NCBI GenBank assembly: GCA_964624795.1
Contig: CAZUZS010000052.1
Coordinates: forward strand, 1 to 37,368
Reading direction: 5' to 3'
DNA: 37,368 bases
Origin: CAZUZS01 sp964624795
GTDB taxonomy: Bacteria; Calditrichota; Calditrichia; RBG-13-44-9
Within the stretch, counting starts at the first letter, position 1; each line of letters begins with the position of its first letter. Below, in pieces: positions 1-8,767 of this stretch. The translations under genes and the position numbers were made by a program. The notes below the pieces were generated by a model. That model made no database searches. It worked only from the letters and a program-made list of their open reading frames with translations, and was not told where the DNA came from.

Positions 1-428
1 TCGATGAGCAATATCTGGTTCATCTGCTTTGTGGGTAAAGTCCCGGTGCTGTCCACATCGCAGGTATCGAGCTGAACCTTTCCTTTTACCAGCCTGATCT
101 GTGCCGAATCTAAGTCGTAATCGTACAAAAAATAGTAAACTTTAAAAATTCCGGTGCAGGCGCTATCTTTTTCCAAAAACTGGAAACTGTAAAATCCGCT
201 GGAGTCGGTGCCAGTGCCTATATTAAGGCTGTCTATATAAACCAGGCAGTTGCTATGCTCGTTCTGGTTTTCCAGAACTACCCGCCCTGATATATGATTG
301 CTGTAGGTTGGCTGCTGCACCGGTGAGACGGGAGGTGAAGCGCTCTCAAGGGGAGACATATCCTTTTCGCAAGATATCATCAATAAACCGAATAAACAGA
401 AAATCCGAATAAATTGTCGTTGCTTCAT
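1..428 (-). CDS. Lipoprotein with carboxypeptidase-regulatory-like fold, 3' end outside window
   Basis: An open frame runs from ATG at 428 to the left edge without a stop (142 codons). The N-terminus is a lipoprotein signal with a hydrophobic stretch ending in LMISC, so Cys20 is the probable lipidation site, followed by EKDMSP. After a Pro/Ser-rich linker, ISGRVV begins what looks like a carboxypeptidase-regulatory/transthyretin-like beta-sandwich (GTDSSGFYSF turn). It lies 36 bp downstream of the next lipoprotein gene on the same strand and shares its N-terminal anchor (MK..QF, Cys20, EKD), so the two are probably co-transcribed paralogs. Its function is unknown; a surface-anchored protein is inferred. 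The C-terminal domain is not visible. Confidence 0.8.
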   Translation of the reverse strand, partial: MKQRQFIRIFCLFGLLMISCEKDMSPLESASPPVSPVQQPTYSNHISGRVVLENQNEHSNCLVYIDSLNIGTGTDSSGFYSFQFLEKDSACTGIFKVYYFLYDYDLDSAQIRLVKGKVQLDTCDVDSTGTLPTKQMNQILLI

Positions 429-464
429 AGATATTCTTTAATAAATTTTTTTTGATATTCAAGC

Positions 465-1595
465 CTATGGCATATTCGGGCTCCTTCGTGGATTGGTGAT
501 GCCATCCACGTTCACGCAGCTTCCGTTGGTTGTGGTAAAAATACCATCTCCAATCTCATCAACGGGATTTCCCAGCGAGATGTTAACTGAATCCATGCCC
601 GATTGTGTCTCAACCGCTATGTAATTTCCATTTAAAAATCCAGCACCTGTAACTGCCCAGCTATCTATACCAACATAGAAATCATTATTGGTAATTTCAG
701 GATTTGACTGGCTCTCATTTATAAAATCGTGTGGTACTGCGCACCCGATACAAATCGTGAATGTATTTGGTGATTCAAAGATGCAATATTCTATTACAGG
801 TGATGAATTATTCAAACACTCTAAAATAGTTGCACCTGTTTCCAAACTATAAGAATGAGGTGGAAAGACACAATGCCGGAAAGCCGGCGAGGAATTATCA
901 CATAGAATCGCATGGTCATAATCAGGATCGGGGGGATAAATATAAAATCCGGCATATTTTTCAAATGTGCAGTATTCCAGACGGGTTTCACTGGAACAGG
1001 AATCAAAATACACTCCACGCCATAGATATTTATAACCAATAAAATTAGGGTCAGGCTCCGCTGTAAATTTGATGGAATCATCCTCCGTCCCCACCGCTAA
1101 AAATGTGCCCTTGACAATTAATTGTTTGGCGGTGTAAAAGGCAAGGGTTACCCCCGGTTCAACCGAGAGGGTATCGCCGCGATCAACAGTGTATGTATCC
1201 GTAAAAATATACGGGCTGTTCTCAACGATCAGATCGTACGGTTTATATTGCGCCAGCAGGTTCAGCAGAAAATCTCTCTCCTGCAGTCCGTAAGAAATTT
1301 GAACCGCCTGTGAATCCGGATGAAAATGGGCTGCCCGAATTATGATAGTATCGCTGCCGGTTTCAATATTTTCAAAACGGTAAACGCCCTGGCTGTCAGT
1401 GGTATCCGAAACCTGGTTCCGGACCAAGATGACCACCGCTCCGCTAACAGGCGATTTCCGGTGCTTTTCCACGACCTTGCCAGTGATGACTGGTGTTGCA
1501 GGAACTTCCCTCGAAATCGGAGTCAGATCCTTTTCGCAGGATAACCATATCAGATTAAATGCAATTAAAGCTGCTATAAATTGTTTTGGTTTCAT
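465..1595 (-). CDS. Lipoprotein with carboxypeptidase-regulatory-like and parallel beta-helix domains
   Basis: 376 residues. The signal peptide ends at WLSC with Cys20 as the lipidation site, followed by EKDLTP. Residues about 36-115 (ITGKVVEK...DTTDSQGVYRFENIETG) have the pattern of a carboxypeptidase-regulatory-like domain. From about residue 120 the chain reads like a right-handed parallel beta-helix: short strands with repeated N/D turns, 'VEPGVTLAFYTAKQLIVKG', then 'LEYCTF', 'FRHCVF' and 'IEYCIF' rungs. AAAGGA lies 9-10 nt before ATG. It is the upstream member of a tandem lipoprotein pair. Beta-helix proteins of this kind often bind polysaccharide or serve as surface structures, but no catalytic signature is recognisable here. 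Confidence 0.85.
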   Translation of the reverse strand: MKPKQFIAALIAFNLIWLSCEKDLTPISREVPATPVITGKVVEKHRKSPVSGAVVILVRNQVSDTTDSQGVYRFENIETGSDTIIIRAAHFHPDSQAVQISYGLQERDFLLNLLAQYKPYDLIVENSPYIFTDTYTVDRGDTLSVEPGVTLAFYTAKQLIVKGTFLAVGTEDDSIKFTAEPDPNFIGYKYLWRGVYFDSCSSETRLEYCTFEKYAGFYIYPPDPDYDHAILCDNSSPAFRHCVFPPHSYSLETGATILECLNNSSPVIEYCIFESPNTFTICIGCAVPHDFINESQSNPEITNNDFYVGIDSWAVTGAGFLNGNYIAVETQSGMDSVNISLGNPVDEIGDGIFTTTNGSCVNVDGITNPRRSPNMP

Positions 1596-1616
1596 ATTTA
1601 TGGTTCCTTTGTAAAG

Positions 1617-1631
1617 TTTGTATCATACAAA
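1617..1631 (-). promoter_or_regulatory. Inverted repeat and possible promoter upstream of the lipoprotein pair
   Basis: TTTGTAT-C-ATACAAA is a perfect 7-bp inverted repeat with a 1-nt centre, 22 bp upstream of the lipoprotein start. On the minus strand it contains TATGAT, which resembles a -10 element, with TTGTAT 16 nt upstream as a weak -35. It could be an operator overlapping a promoter. Base patterns alone support this. Confidence 0.35.
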
Positions 1632-2176
1632 ACATCATGCCAAATACAAATTGTAATAGATGTGAGTCGGAGCCGTCCGATCTTTTATTGAAATGATCCT
1701 TTGCATTCGTTTTGTCTGAATAGCGGCCAATCTATATCTATCAGCTAAAAGATAAACTGATCTCTAACCATCATGGTATTAAAACACGACCCTGTTTTTC
1801 CATTGATTTGTTATTCTTTTGCCAACGCACCTAAAGAGATAAAAAAATCGGCTCAATAGAGATTTTAAATTCAGGCAGAAGATTGTTCAGCACAAAAGCC
1901 ATTTCTTTACATTATGCCATCGCCGCAACACTGCTTAAAACAATGTGATCTTTTTCTCTCAGTATTTGAAATATAACCTTACAAACTGATTTTGTCAAGT
2001 ATGAATGGGGCGAAAACGAAAATGGCCGGGATTTTCTCGAATACCCTGTCAAAATATTATCATCGATGCTTCTTTCCCTGCAACTCTTTAGTACTGCAAG
2101 CAACCTGCAAATATATTTGACTGTTTAGAAAGAAGGGTCGAAATTATCTGGAATATAGAATCATCCTATATGTGAT
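1632..2176. other. Intergenic region with no recognisable gene
   Basis: AT-rich stretch between the lipoprotein operon and the M6 protease terminator. Frames are short and have no ribosome-binding site or family resemblance. No RNA gene, repeat or mobile element was seen. Confidence 0.6.
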
Positions 2177-2211
2177 TAAAAAAAGGGCTGCCCCTGCGAT
2201 GAGACAGCCCC
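2177..2211 (-). terminator. Rho-independent terminator of the M6 protease gene
   Basis: On the minus strand GGGCTG (2210-2205) pairs with CAGCCC (2190-2185) across a 14-nt loop and is followed by seven T (2184-2178). It lies 26 bp after the stop codon. Confidence 0.8.
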
Positions 2212-2236
2212 ATTTATTGTTCGATTCATCAGTTTA

Positions 2237-4804
2237 TCATTTAACCAGCATAATTTTTCTTACCGACCGCTGGGTGCCGGCTTTCAAAACCACGAAATAC
2301 ATACCGGAGCCGGCCATTCGCCCGGTGTCGCTGCGCCCATCCCATCTGACTTCCGCAGCGCCGGCCGGAATATTTTCATCCAGCAGTGTCCGTACTTTTT
2401 GCCCGGTTATATTGTAGATGTCAAGTTGCGCCGGGCCGGCTTTTGCTGTCTGGAATTGAATGGTAGTCGAAGGATTGAATGGATTGGGATAATTTCCGGC
2501 GATTCCAAAACCGCTTGCCAGCGGCGCATTCTCTTCGCCGTTGACCACAGTAGCCGGCGACAGCAACACATCATCAATATACCACCCCTCCCCTTCGCTG
2601 GCGGCATCGCTGCCAAAAACAAAGCGTATTTTGGCCTGCCCACTGGTATTGGTCAAATTCACATGATAGACCTGCCATTCCTGGGAAGCGCCGGAGAAAA
2701 CCAGTGTTCCCGCCTGGAAGGGACTCGCCGGATTGCTGATGATCTGGTGTGTATAGCCCTCGACAGGTGTTAATTGCCAGTAGTTCACACCATCATAGGT
2801 AATTTCAACCAACCCGCCGTCATAAGCCATTCCGGGGGTGGTGCTGGCCTCCATATCGTACCAAGTCGCAAATTCCAGCGTCATGTCGCCGGTAAGTTCG
2901 ATCCAGGGGCTTTCAAGGGCAGCATACAGACTTGAAGCATACGTGCCGCTGCTGCCTGCCTGACCCAATTTATAGGACTGATGTCCGCCACTGGTAAAAT
3001 TGCGAGCCGATGAAACTGTCCACTGGTCGCCGTAGCCGGAAGTTACCGGGTAATGCGACCACACCCAGTCGTCGGATTCCATATCGGAATAGAATCCGGG
3101 GTAATCGCCAATAGTCATCACATAAGCTGTTGTTTTATTGAAATCGTTATTATGCATCTCAACTGTAAAACGGGCATAGGAAGGATCGGAGGCGGTTGAA
3201 CTTACCTCAATTTCAAAAGCATTTTTCAGGATAATTCCGCCGGAAGAGACAACTGAAACGGTCTTCTGCGAGTCGATTAGAGTAACATACGGCTGAGCGC
3301 AGGACAGTGAAATCGACACATCGTGGGCGTCCACCCCAATATTTTCCAGTTCCAGTGTAAGCCACACATGTTCGCCCGGGTCCAGATCGCTTCCATTGTC
3401 CCCCAACGAATCGTTTACTGTGATTCCGCCAAAATCAAGCAGCGGAATGGGATAGGTCACATAGAAATCGGCATAGGCACCGTTTCCGGGATCGGAAATG
3501 TTCATCGCCGCTACCAGCGTTTCCTGGTCGTCGTAGTCGTGGCTGTTGGGAGTGGTGAGCCCATTAAAAGAGGTATTGTTTGTGTTCCCCGGAAAGGGAT
3601 CGCCCTGATCGCCGGAGTTGCCGCCGCTGTTCAACTGGAAATAGCCGTCAGCCTGCTCCAGGTCCACTTTGCGATGCCAATCGTTTGTATTGTTCGGCGC
3701 ATTCTCATCGACATGCCAGAGCAGCAGCCCCTCGCCCGGCACATAGGTATCGAACCCGGTCCGTTTTCGATATTCCGCAAGAAAATATTGCGAACTCACA
3801 TCCCCGTTGGTCCACAAGCGGTAGGCAGTCGAATCGCCTTCGATGGGAGGCACAAAAACATTTGCACTGTCTGAGGTAAGACGAATTGGTTTCGCCCAGC
3901 CCAGTCGTGATTTGCACCAGACATCGAAGTGAACAGGAGTCGCACCGCCCAACCCGGGAGGGCCTCCCCATGAGCCGCCCGACATCACCGACCAGTACCC
4001 AACGCCCGAGGAGGAGTAATCCGTATCGTAAAGATCGGGAAGACCCAGCACGTGGCCGAACTCGTGAGCAAACACCCCCATAGTGGTCAGGTGGTTGCCC
4101 TGCGTTTCCGGCTCCATCGAGTAACGCTGAATCCACACGCCGTCCCGCCGCTGGGGAGAAATGGACCAGGCATGGGAATGAATATCGTTGTTAGAGCCGG
4201 TCGTTTCACGACCCGGACCGGCATGGACGACAAACAGCGCGTCCACATAACCGTCGCCATCATTATCGAACTGCGAAAAATCCACCAGTGAATCGGCTGC
4301 TTCAACGGCATCCTCAGTGAGTTTCTGGGCATTTTGAGGATAATTGCCGAAACCTGCCTGGCCGTTAGTGTAGTAGGAATACAACTGCGGCATACGCAGC
4401 CACACGGTGATGACACCGGTAATCCCCACTTTTTGATTTGAATTTTCCAGGTAATAATCGTTCATGCTTCCTGTGGCGTAAGTACCGGTGGAAAACAGCA
4501 ATTCGTTGAACGCCGCCTCCCCATGATTTACAGTATCCGCTACGTTGTCCGAAAAATCAACCAGAATAATGAGTCCATTTATCATGGAGGTGGATTTGCC
4601 TTGCGTAATCTTAGACAGGTCAAGCGGGGTTCCGGCAGGAGCATCCAATCCGCGTTTCTGCGCGTCCTGGTATTCATGAACGATGCTGTTCATTTTCCCC
4701 TCGGAAAATAACCGGGATTTTACTTTCGGTTGGAAATCGACGCCATATCCGCTGAGCGGGAGTAATAACAACACGATAAGTGCAGCCTGTAAAAACAATT
4801 TCAT
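2237..4804 (-). CDS. Secreted M6-family metalloprotease with T9SS-type C-terminal domain
   Basis: 855 residues; AGGAGG lies 7 nt before ATG. Residues 1-21 form a Sec signal peptide. The catalytic domain resembles M6 (immune-inhibitor-A-like) peptidases. The zinc site HEFGHVLGLPD is at 247-257 (H247, E248, H251, D257), followed by the downstream YWSVMSGGSW stretch holding the Met-turn. A DNDGDGYVD segment (180-188) looks like a calcium loop. A middle beta-rich region contains CARDB/MAM-like stretches, including one ending 'GEGWYIDDVLL'. The last ~90 residues start with GNYPNPFNPSTTI and end in KIMLVK, a FlgD-Ig-like sorting domain of the type recognised by type IX secretion. The expected product is an extracellular or surface protease; its substrate is unknown. 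Confidence 0.93.
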   Translation of the reverse strand: MKLFLQAALIVLLLLPLSGYGVDFQPKVKSRLFSEGKMNSIVHEYQDAQKRGLDAPAGTPLDLSKITQGKSTSMINGLIILVDFSDNVADTVNHGEAAFNELLFSTGTYATGSMNDYYLENSNQKVGITGVITVWLRMPQLYSYYTNGQAGFGNYPQNAQKLTEDAVEAADSLVDFSQFDNDGDGYVDALFVVHAGPGRETTGSNNDIHSHAWSISPQRRDGVWIQRYSMEPETQGNHLTTMGVFAHEFGHVLGLPDLYDTDYSSSGVGYWSVMSGGSWGGPPGLGGATPVHFDVWCKSRLGWAKPIRLTSDSANVFVPPIEGDSTAYRLWTNGDVSSQYFLAEYRKRTGFDTYVPGEGLLLWHVDENAPNNTNDWHRKVDLEQADGYFQLNSGGNSGDQGDPFPGNTNNTSFNGLTTPNSHDYDDQETLVAAMNISDPGNGAYADFYVTYPIPLLDFGGITVNDSLGDNGSDLDPGEHVWLTLELENIGVDAHDVSISLSCAQPYVTLIDSQKTVSVVSSGGIILKNAFEIEVSSTASDPSYARFTVEMHNNDFNKTTAYVMTIGDYPGFYSDMESDDWVWSHYPVTSGYGDQWTVSSARNFTSGGHQSYKLGQAGSSGTYASSLYAALESPWIELTGDMTLEFATWYDMEASTTPGMAYDGGLVEITYDGVNYWQLTPVEGYTHQIISNPASPFQAGTLVFSGASQEWQVYHVNLTNTSGQAKIRFVFGSDAASEGEGWYIDDVLLSPATVVNGEENAPLASGFGIAGNYPNPFNPSTTIQFQTAKAGPAQLDIYNITGQKVRTLLDENIPAGAAEVRWDGRSDTGRMAGSGMYFVVLKAGTQRSVRKIMLVK

Positions 4805-5109
4805 TCTTTTCCTCCTGTAATTCTCTGGTCATGCATCTTAGGTACAACTGCCCGAAATACTGCAGTAAATCTTGCCTCCAAATTCTATTGCATGTTACCA
4901 GCCGTCATCTCACTAATCCAAATTATTGTCATTTGAGATTAGTAAGGCTAATTCAGATACCTGAAGAAAATTCGATAAATGATCGGCAAGGCACGAGAAG
5001 CCGGAAGAATCATCCCTGAAGCCGGGGCAAGATGCTATCCATCTAAACAAGCAAAAGTACCTCTTTTGTTCGAATGAATATAAAGCAAGCGGTCAATCTG
5101 ACAAAACGT
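4805..5109. other. Intergenic region with a weak inverted repeat
   Basis: No gene is visible. ACTAATC (4912-4918) and GATTAGT (4937-4943) form a perfect 7-bp inverted repeat with an 18-nt loop, about 110 bp upstream of the protease start. It could be an operator or chance. No clear terminator for the upstream minus-strand gene was seen. Confidence 0.4.
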
Positions 5110-6372
5110 TTATTTTAAAAGCAGCGCCTTGCTGCTCAATGTCATTTCGCCCGTGGAAACGTGATAAAAATATATACCGGAAGGCAGCGCGCCGGCATTC
5201 CAGGAAAGACTGTGGGAGCCGGCGTTCTGCCAGCCGGAAAAAAGCGACTGTACCTTCTGACCAGCGGCATTGAATATTTCAACCGTGACATTCCCTGGAT
5301 TCCGCAGCGAATAACGGATTTTGGTGACCGCATTGAACGGATTTGGGAAATTCGGCTGCAACGTAAACTCCGCCGAAACAGCTACCTCACCTTCCGGAGG
5401 AAGCGCAGTCGGCTGCAGGATTTCCTGCATGACTTCGCCGGTCGCCCGCTCCGGATCAACTCCCAATAAATTACACGCTGTCACTGTCATGTCCGGAATC
5501 CGTCGTGCCTGAGCGGATGCATAATTCTGCTTGATATCCGGGCCCATGGCCAGGAACATGATATGCCGGCAACCCGGACAGCCGTCGCCATGCCCGCTGA
5601 ATCCGCCATGCTGGTCATCGTGACGACCGTGATCGTTGGTCACAAACATGTTAGTGCTGTTCCGGTAAAACGGATCGGCCTGCACCTGGTTCCACAGTAC
5701 GCCCACAATGCTGTCGGCAGTTTGAATAGCCCGGGTGTAGTCGTCCCAATTGCCGCTGTGCCCGGCGCCGTCCACATCGGCTAAATACACCCACAGAAAT
5801 TTGGGATGATACGTATTCATCACCCACTGCGCCTGCGTCGCCACCTGTGAATCATTGCCTCCCTGGCTGTGGTAGCGCGGCCAGTAGTTCGGCCCATACT
5901 GCGAATCGAAACTGGGAAGCCACAAACTTGTAAGATACTTCAGAACGTAAAAACACTGATTTTCCGGCATATTTTTCTGCTTGCGGTAATATTCGAAAAT
6001 GCTCGGTCTTGTGGAATACTGCGTGGAGTTCCCGTTATAGACGGTATCCACCACGCCGGTCCAGGTGCCGCACCACAAGGCCGGAATGGCCCGGGCAGTC
6101 CAGGTAAGCGAATCGTTGTAGAAGGTGTTAATGCGGGTTCCCTGCTGCGACAGGTTCCACATCACCGGCACGTAGGTATGGCTGGCATCTCCGAAGGTTT
6201 CGCTGTAGCGAGCGCCGTCAATAATCACGATCAGCATCTTGTCGGAAGCATAAATTCCGCCGGCTAAAAACAGGACACATACAGCCACCATGAGTGCAGA
6301 ATTAAAACGGTTTATCTGATTTGCGAGATGCCTAAGGAACAAGGATTTCATAGTCAAAGAGATAAATTTCAT
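5110..6372 (-). CDS. Secreted alkaline-phosphatase-superfamily hydrolase with T9SS-type C-terminal domain
   Basis: 420 residues from the chosen ATG at 6372: GGAGG sits 5 nt before it, whereas the in-frame ATG at 6384 lacks a ribosome-binding site. The N-terminus carries a long signal peptide ending near GGIYA (about 38-42). The catalytic core matches the alkaline-phosphatase/phosphodiesterase-sulfatase superfamily. Metal-ligand candidates are D52 (IIDGAR), D199/D201/H205 (ADVDGAGH), D247/H248 (TNDHGRHDD) and a downstream HGD motif. The nucleophile is probably the Ser/Thr in NDSLTWTA (about 86-93). The C-terminus carries PNFPNPFNAVTKI and ends KALLLK, a T9SS-type sorting domain. It could be a nucleotide pyrophosphatase, phosphoglycerol transferase-like or sulfatase-like enzyme; specificity cannot be read from the sequence. 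Confidence 0.88.
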   Translation of the reverse strand: MKFISLTMKSLFLRHLANQINRFNSALMVAVCVLFLAGGIYASDKMLIVIIDGARYSETFGDASHTYVPVMWNLSQQGTRINTFYNDSLTWTARAIPALWCGTWTGVVDTVYNGNSTQYSTRPSIFEYYRKQKNMPENQCFYVLKYLTSLWLPSFDSQYGPNYWPRYHSQGGNDSQVATQAQWVMNTYHPKFLWVYLADVDGAGHSGNWDDYTRAIQTADSIVGVLWNQVQADPFYRNSTNMFVTNDHGRHDDQHGGFSGHGDGCPGCRHIMFLAMGPDIKQNYASAQARRIPDMTVTACNLLGVDPERATGEVMQEILQPTALPPEGEVAVSAEFTLQPNFPNPFNAVTKIRYSLRNPGNVTVEIFNAAGQKVQSLFSGWQNAGSHSLSWNAGALPSGIYFYHVSTGEMTLSSKALLLK

Positions 6373-6743
6373 TAGTGCCTCCATCGGTAAGAAAACTATT
6401 CAAACGACCGGAGTGCAAGAATACATTCCTGTTCATGCCTTCGGAACGCTTTTTCAAACATAAAGAGAATTTGGGTGCAAAACTACATCTAAATAATTAG
6501 CAGGCCCTTTACGGCAACTGCTGCGTCGAAGTCACCTGGCAAATCATTCCTGAGCTTCTGATAAGTGCAACTTCGCCTCATTGACAGCTCCCATAGCCAG
6601 CGACTTCCCGACTTTCCGGATGCATATTTCCTCGCACATATTTCGAAAAACCGTTTATTCCGGGTCGATCTCAATCTATATTTGATTTTCGCTTTCTTTT
6701 ATCTTTAGAACCTTGAATTCGGAAACAAGTGGAGGTAATCGCG
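6373..6743. other. Intergenic region between divergent genes
   Basis: No gene is supported. TATATTTG at 6677-6684 matches the TAnnTTTG form of promoter used by Bacteroidota relatives and lies about 60 bp upstream of the plus-strand gene, but no convincing upstream partner element was seen. GGAGG at 6731-6735 is the ribosome-binding site of the next gene. Confidence 0.4.
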
Positions 6744-7946
6744 GTGGAAAACAGGTCATTTGAAATCCTTCTCGGGGCCGGAATTTCCCTCCTCGTGCTC
6801 GGCGCCTTTTTTTCGCTGGCAATTCTCCAGATCGGTGGCGTCATGCTGCTAATCCCGACTGCCCGGATTGTCTTCGTCAAATTGCGGCAAAGAAGAATTG
6901 AACTCGTGGATACCATTCTCTTACTATTTTTTATTTCAGGGGCGATCGCTATTTTGATTTCTCCTGAATCTCGGAGATCCCTGCCCGTTCTCATGCGCCA
7001 CCTCATATTGTTAACGCTCATCGGCGTCTCATTTTATTTCCGAACCCGGGAACGGCGCGAATTGAAACACCTGGCGCTGATCATTACCATGGGGGCATTT
7101 CTTGCTTCAGCCGCCGGACTTTTTCATGCTGCGCAGGGAATTGTTGCCCGCACATACGGATTTTATGGCGGCTACTACACCTTGGCGAGTCTGCTGGCGT
7201 TTGCCATTCCCATCTCTGCCGGCTTGATGCTTTCCCGCTCCGCGAATCAAATATTTTTGGGCATTGCGCTGGTTTTACAATTTGCAGCGTTATGGTTTAC
7301 TTACACCCGAAGCGCTTTTTTGGCAGTGATTGTCAGCATCGGATTTGGCTCTCTTTTTTTTATTTACCGCCTGAAATTCAGACTGAACAAGCAGGACGTG
7401 ATCCCTGTTGCGGTGCCGGTGCTGCTAACAATCCTGCTTATTGTGATGATGTTTACATCAGGCAGTTCCCGAATTAATCCCGTTTCGGCCATCTCGCAGG
7501 AGGATAGCAGCAAAGCCGATATGACCAGCGGACGATCCGAAATCATCAGTGATGCGATTCGCATTGAAAGAAACAATTTTAACGCCGGAAAATGGGAAAA
7601 ATTGGTACTGGGTAACGGGCTGAGAAGCCGGGTGCTCCTTGTCGACAGCCCGTTTCGCAGTTGGGAATCGGACTATCTGGAAGCGCTGATGAACCAGGGG
7701 ATCGTGGGATTTGCGCTGATGATTTTTCTTTACACGCTTTTCTTCTTCCGAATAAAAAAGGCGCTGCAGCGCCCCGCAGGTGAGAGTTATCCTTTATTCT
7801 GGGGATTTGCCTTGAGCGGCATCGGATACGCGGTCATGTCTTTTTTTACCTTGCAAGTAACCAGTCTTTCCGGCGTGGCGCTTTTCGTTATTTTATTCGC
7901 AGCATTGGACTGGATAACCCAAAATCAGACACAAACGAAAATCTGA
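6744..7946 (+). CDS. O-antigen ligase/polymerase-like polytopic membrane protein
   Basis: 400 residues from GTG at 6744, chosen because GGAGG (6731-6735) ends 8 nt before it; a further in-frame GTG at 6729 has no such site. The protein is dominated by about ten hydrophobic segments. A loop after 'ALWFTYTRSAFLAVI' matches the conserved serine/arginine region of the Wzy/WaaL O-antigen ligase family. The large periplasmic loop (SSGRINPVSAIS...WESDYLEALMNQGIVGFAL) is also typical, including the GIVGF element. Such proteins polymerise or ligate undecaprenyl-linked glycan at the inner membrane. No glycosyltransferases lie nearby, so the glycan is unknown. Confidence 0.75.
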   Translation: MENRSFEILLGAGISLLVLGAFFSLAILQIGGVMLLIPTARIVFVKLRQRRIELVDTILLLFFISGAIAILISPESRRSLPVLMRHLILLTLIGVSFYFRTRERRELKHLALIITMGAFLASAAGLFHAAQGIVARTYGFYGGYYTLASLLAFAIPISAGLMLSRSANQIFLGIALVLQFAALWFTYTRSAFLAVIVSIGFGSLFFIYRLKFRLNKQDVIPVAVPVLLTILLIVMMFTSGSSRINPVSAISQEDSSKADMTSGRSEIISDAIRIERNNFNAGKWEKLVLGNGLRSRVLLVDSPFRSWESDYLEALMNQGIVGFALMIFLYTLFFFRIKKALQRPAGESYPLFWGFALSGIGYAVMSFFTLQVTSLSGVALFVILFAALDWITQNQTQTKI

Positions 7947-8018
7947 TTCAGCATAAAAGGCTATGAATGATACGCAATGGTCCTCTTCCGCAGCGCAACA
8001 TGGAATATTCTTGTTGAA

Positions 8019-8034
8019 TGGAAATTAATTTCCA
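8019..8034. repeat. 16-bp perfect palindrome
   Basis: TGGAAATTAATTTCCA reads identically on both strands. It lies 72 bp after the O-antigen-ligase-like gene, in the space between convergent genes. No T-tract follows, so it is not a standard terminator. Its role is unknown. Confidence 0.6.
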
Positions 8035-8180
8035 AAAAGTATTAACTACTCAGTTCATCGCTCTTGTCAATTCCAGTCATAAAGGATAGTCACACGAAAT
8101 TTTGACAATCTGAAAACTTTCAGGGTTACAAACGCTCGTTCCAGTGGCCGGATGAAGCTTGATCGGACATGGATATTGGC

Positions 8181-8206
8181 GACATCCCCCCCTTCGAAGA
8201 GGGGAT
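8181..8206 (+). repeat. Dispersed palindromic repeat, copy 1
   Basis: GACATCCCCC followed by CCTTCGAAGAGGGGAT. It shares the RCATCCCC...CCTTCGAAGGGG core with copies at 20843-20871 and, on the other strand, 35285-35314. All three lie between genes. Confidence 0.65.
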
Positions 8207-8270
8207 ACTAAAAGGTTACTGAACAAGAATTTGGAATAGTCGATGGAATAACATAATAGTTGCAACAATC

Positions 8271-8304
8271 AAAAATCCCGGCATCCACAAGGAGCCGGGA
8301 TTTT
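8271..8304 (-). terminator. Terminator of the sufS-sufU operon, possibly bidirectional
   Basis: AAAATCCCGGC (8272-8282) pairs with GCCGGGATTTT (8294-8304) around an 11-nt loop. On the minus strand the stem ends in a T-run, 23 bp after the sufU stop. The plus-strand side also ends in TTTT, so it may stop the convergent transcript too. Confidence 0.85.
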
Positions 8305-8326
8305 ACATTATTGAGTGAAAAAAGAG

Positions 8327-8767
8327 CTATTTTTCTTGCTGGTAGTGCGTGATGGCATCTTTAACCGCATGCCAGGACAAAGTTGCACACTTGATCCGCA
8401 CCGGGAATTTCTGTACCCCTTTCAGCGCCATCAGGTCGCCGTGCTCGTCCAGTACGTCGGCTTCTTTTTCGCCGCGCATAATTTCCAGCACATCGGCAAT
8501 TATCTTTTTCGCCTCAGTCAGCGTTTTCCCTTTTATCTCGTCGGTCATCATCGATGCCGAGGCCATGCTGATGGCGCAGCCGCCACCGCTGAATTTTACG
8601 TCGGTGATTTTCCCATGTTCATCAACTTCCAGCATCAATTTGATATGATCGCCGCACACCGGGTTGTCGCGCTCAACGGAATAACACTCCGGCTTTCCTT
8701 CCCCAAAATTGTGCGGGTGTTTATAATGATCCAGAATTATTTCCTGGTAAAGATCTTCAAATTCCAT
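8327..8767 (-). CDS. sufU: SufU-type iron-sulfur scaffold/zinc sulfurtransferase
   Basis: 146 residues from ATG at 8767; AAGGAG lies 10 nt upstream. An in-frame TTG two codons earlier is closer to the ribosome-binding site and cannot be excluded. The family signature is complete: C38 and D40 in NPVCGD, C64 in SGGGCAIS, and C127 in RIKCATLSW, the residues that bind zinc and accept persulfide in SufU. The 'GKTLTEA...' region between G63 and C127 has the insertion that separates SufU from IscU. SufU receives sulfur from SufS and delivers it to SufBCD. The gene overlaps the 3' end of sufS by 11 nt, indicating translational coupling. Confidence 0.95.
   Translation of the reverse strand: MEFEDLYQEIILDHYKHPHNFGEGKPECYSVERDNPVCGDHIKLMLEVDEHGKITDVKFSGGGCAISMASASMMTDEIKGKTLTEAKKIIADVLEIMRGEKEADVLDEHGDLMALKGVQKFPVRIKCATLSWHAVKDAITHYQQEK

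Noticed and set aside
3323..3874. 183-codon plus-strand frame inside the M6 protease gene
   Set aside because: It is a shadow of a protein with clear signal peptide, zinc site and sorting domain on the other strand.
5050..5070. CAAAAG-CTTTTG hairpin after the phosphatase-like gene
   Set aside because: The stem is only 6 A/T-rich pairs and has no T-run, so it is too weak to call a terminator.
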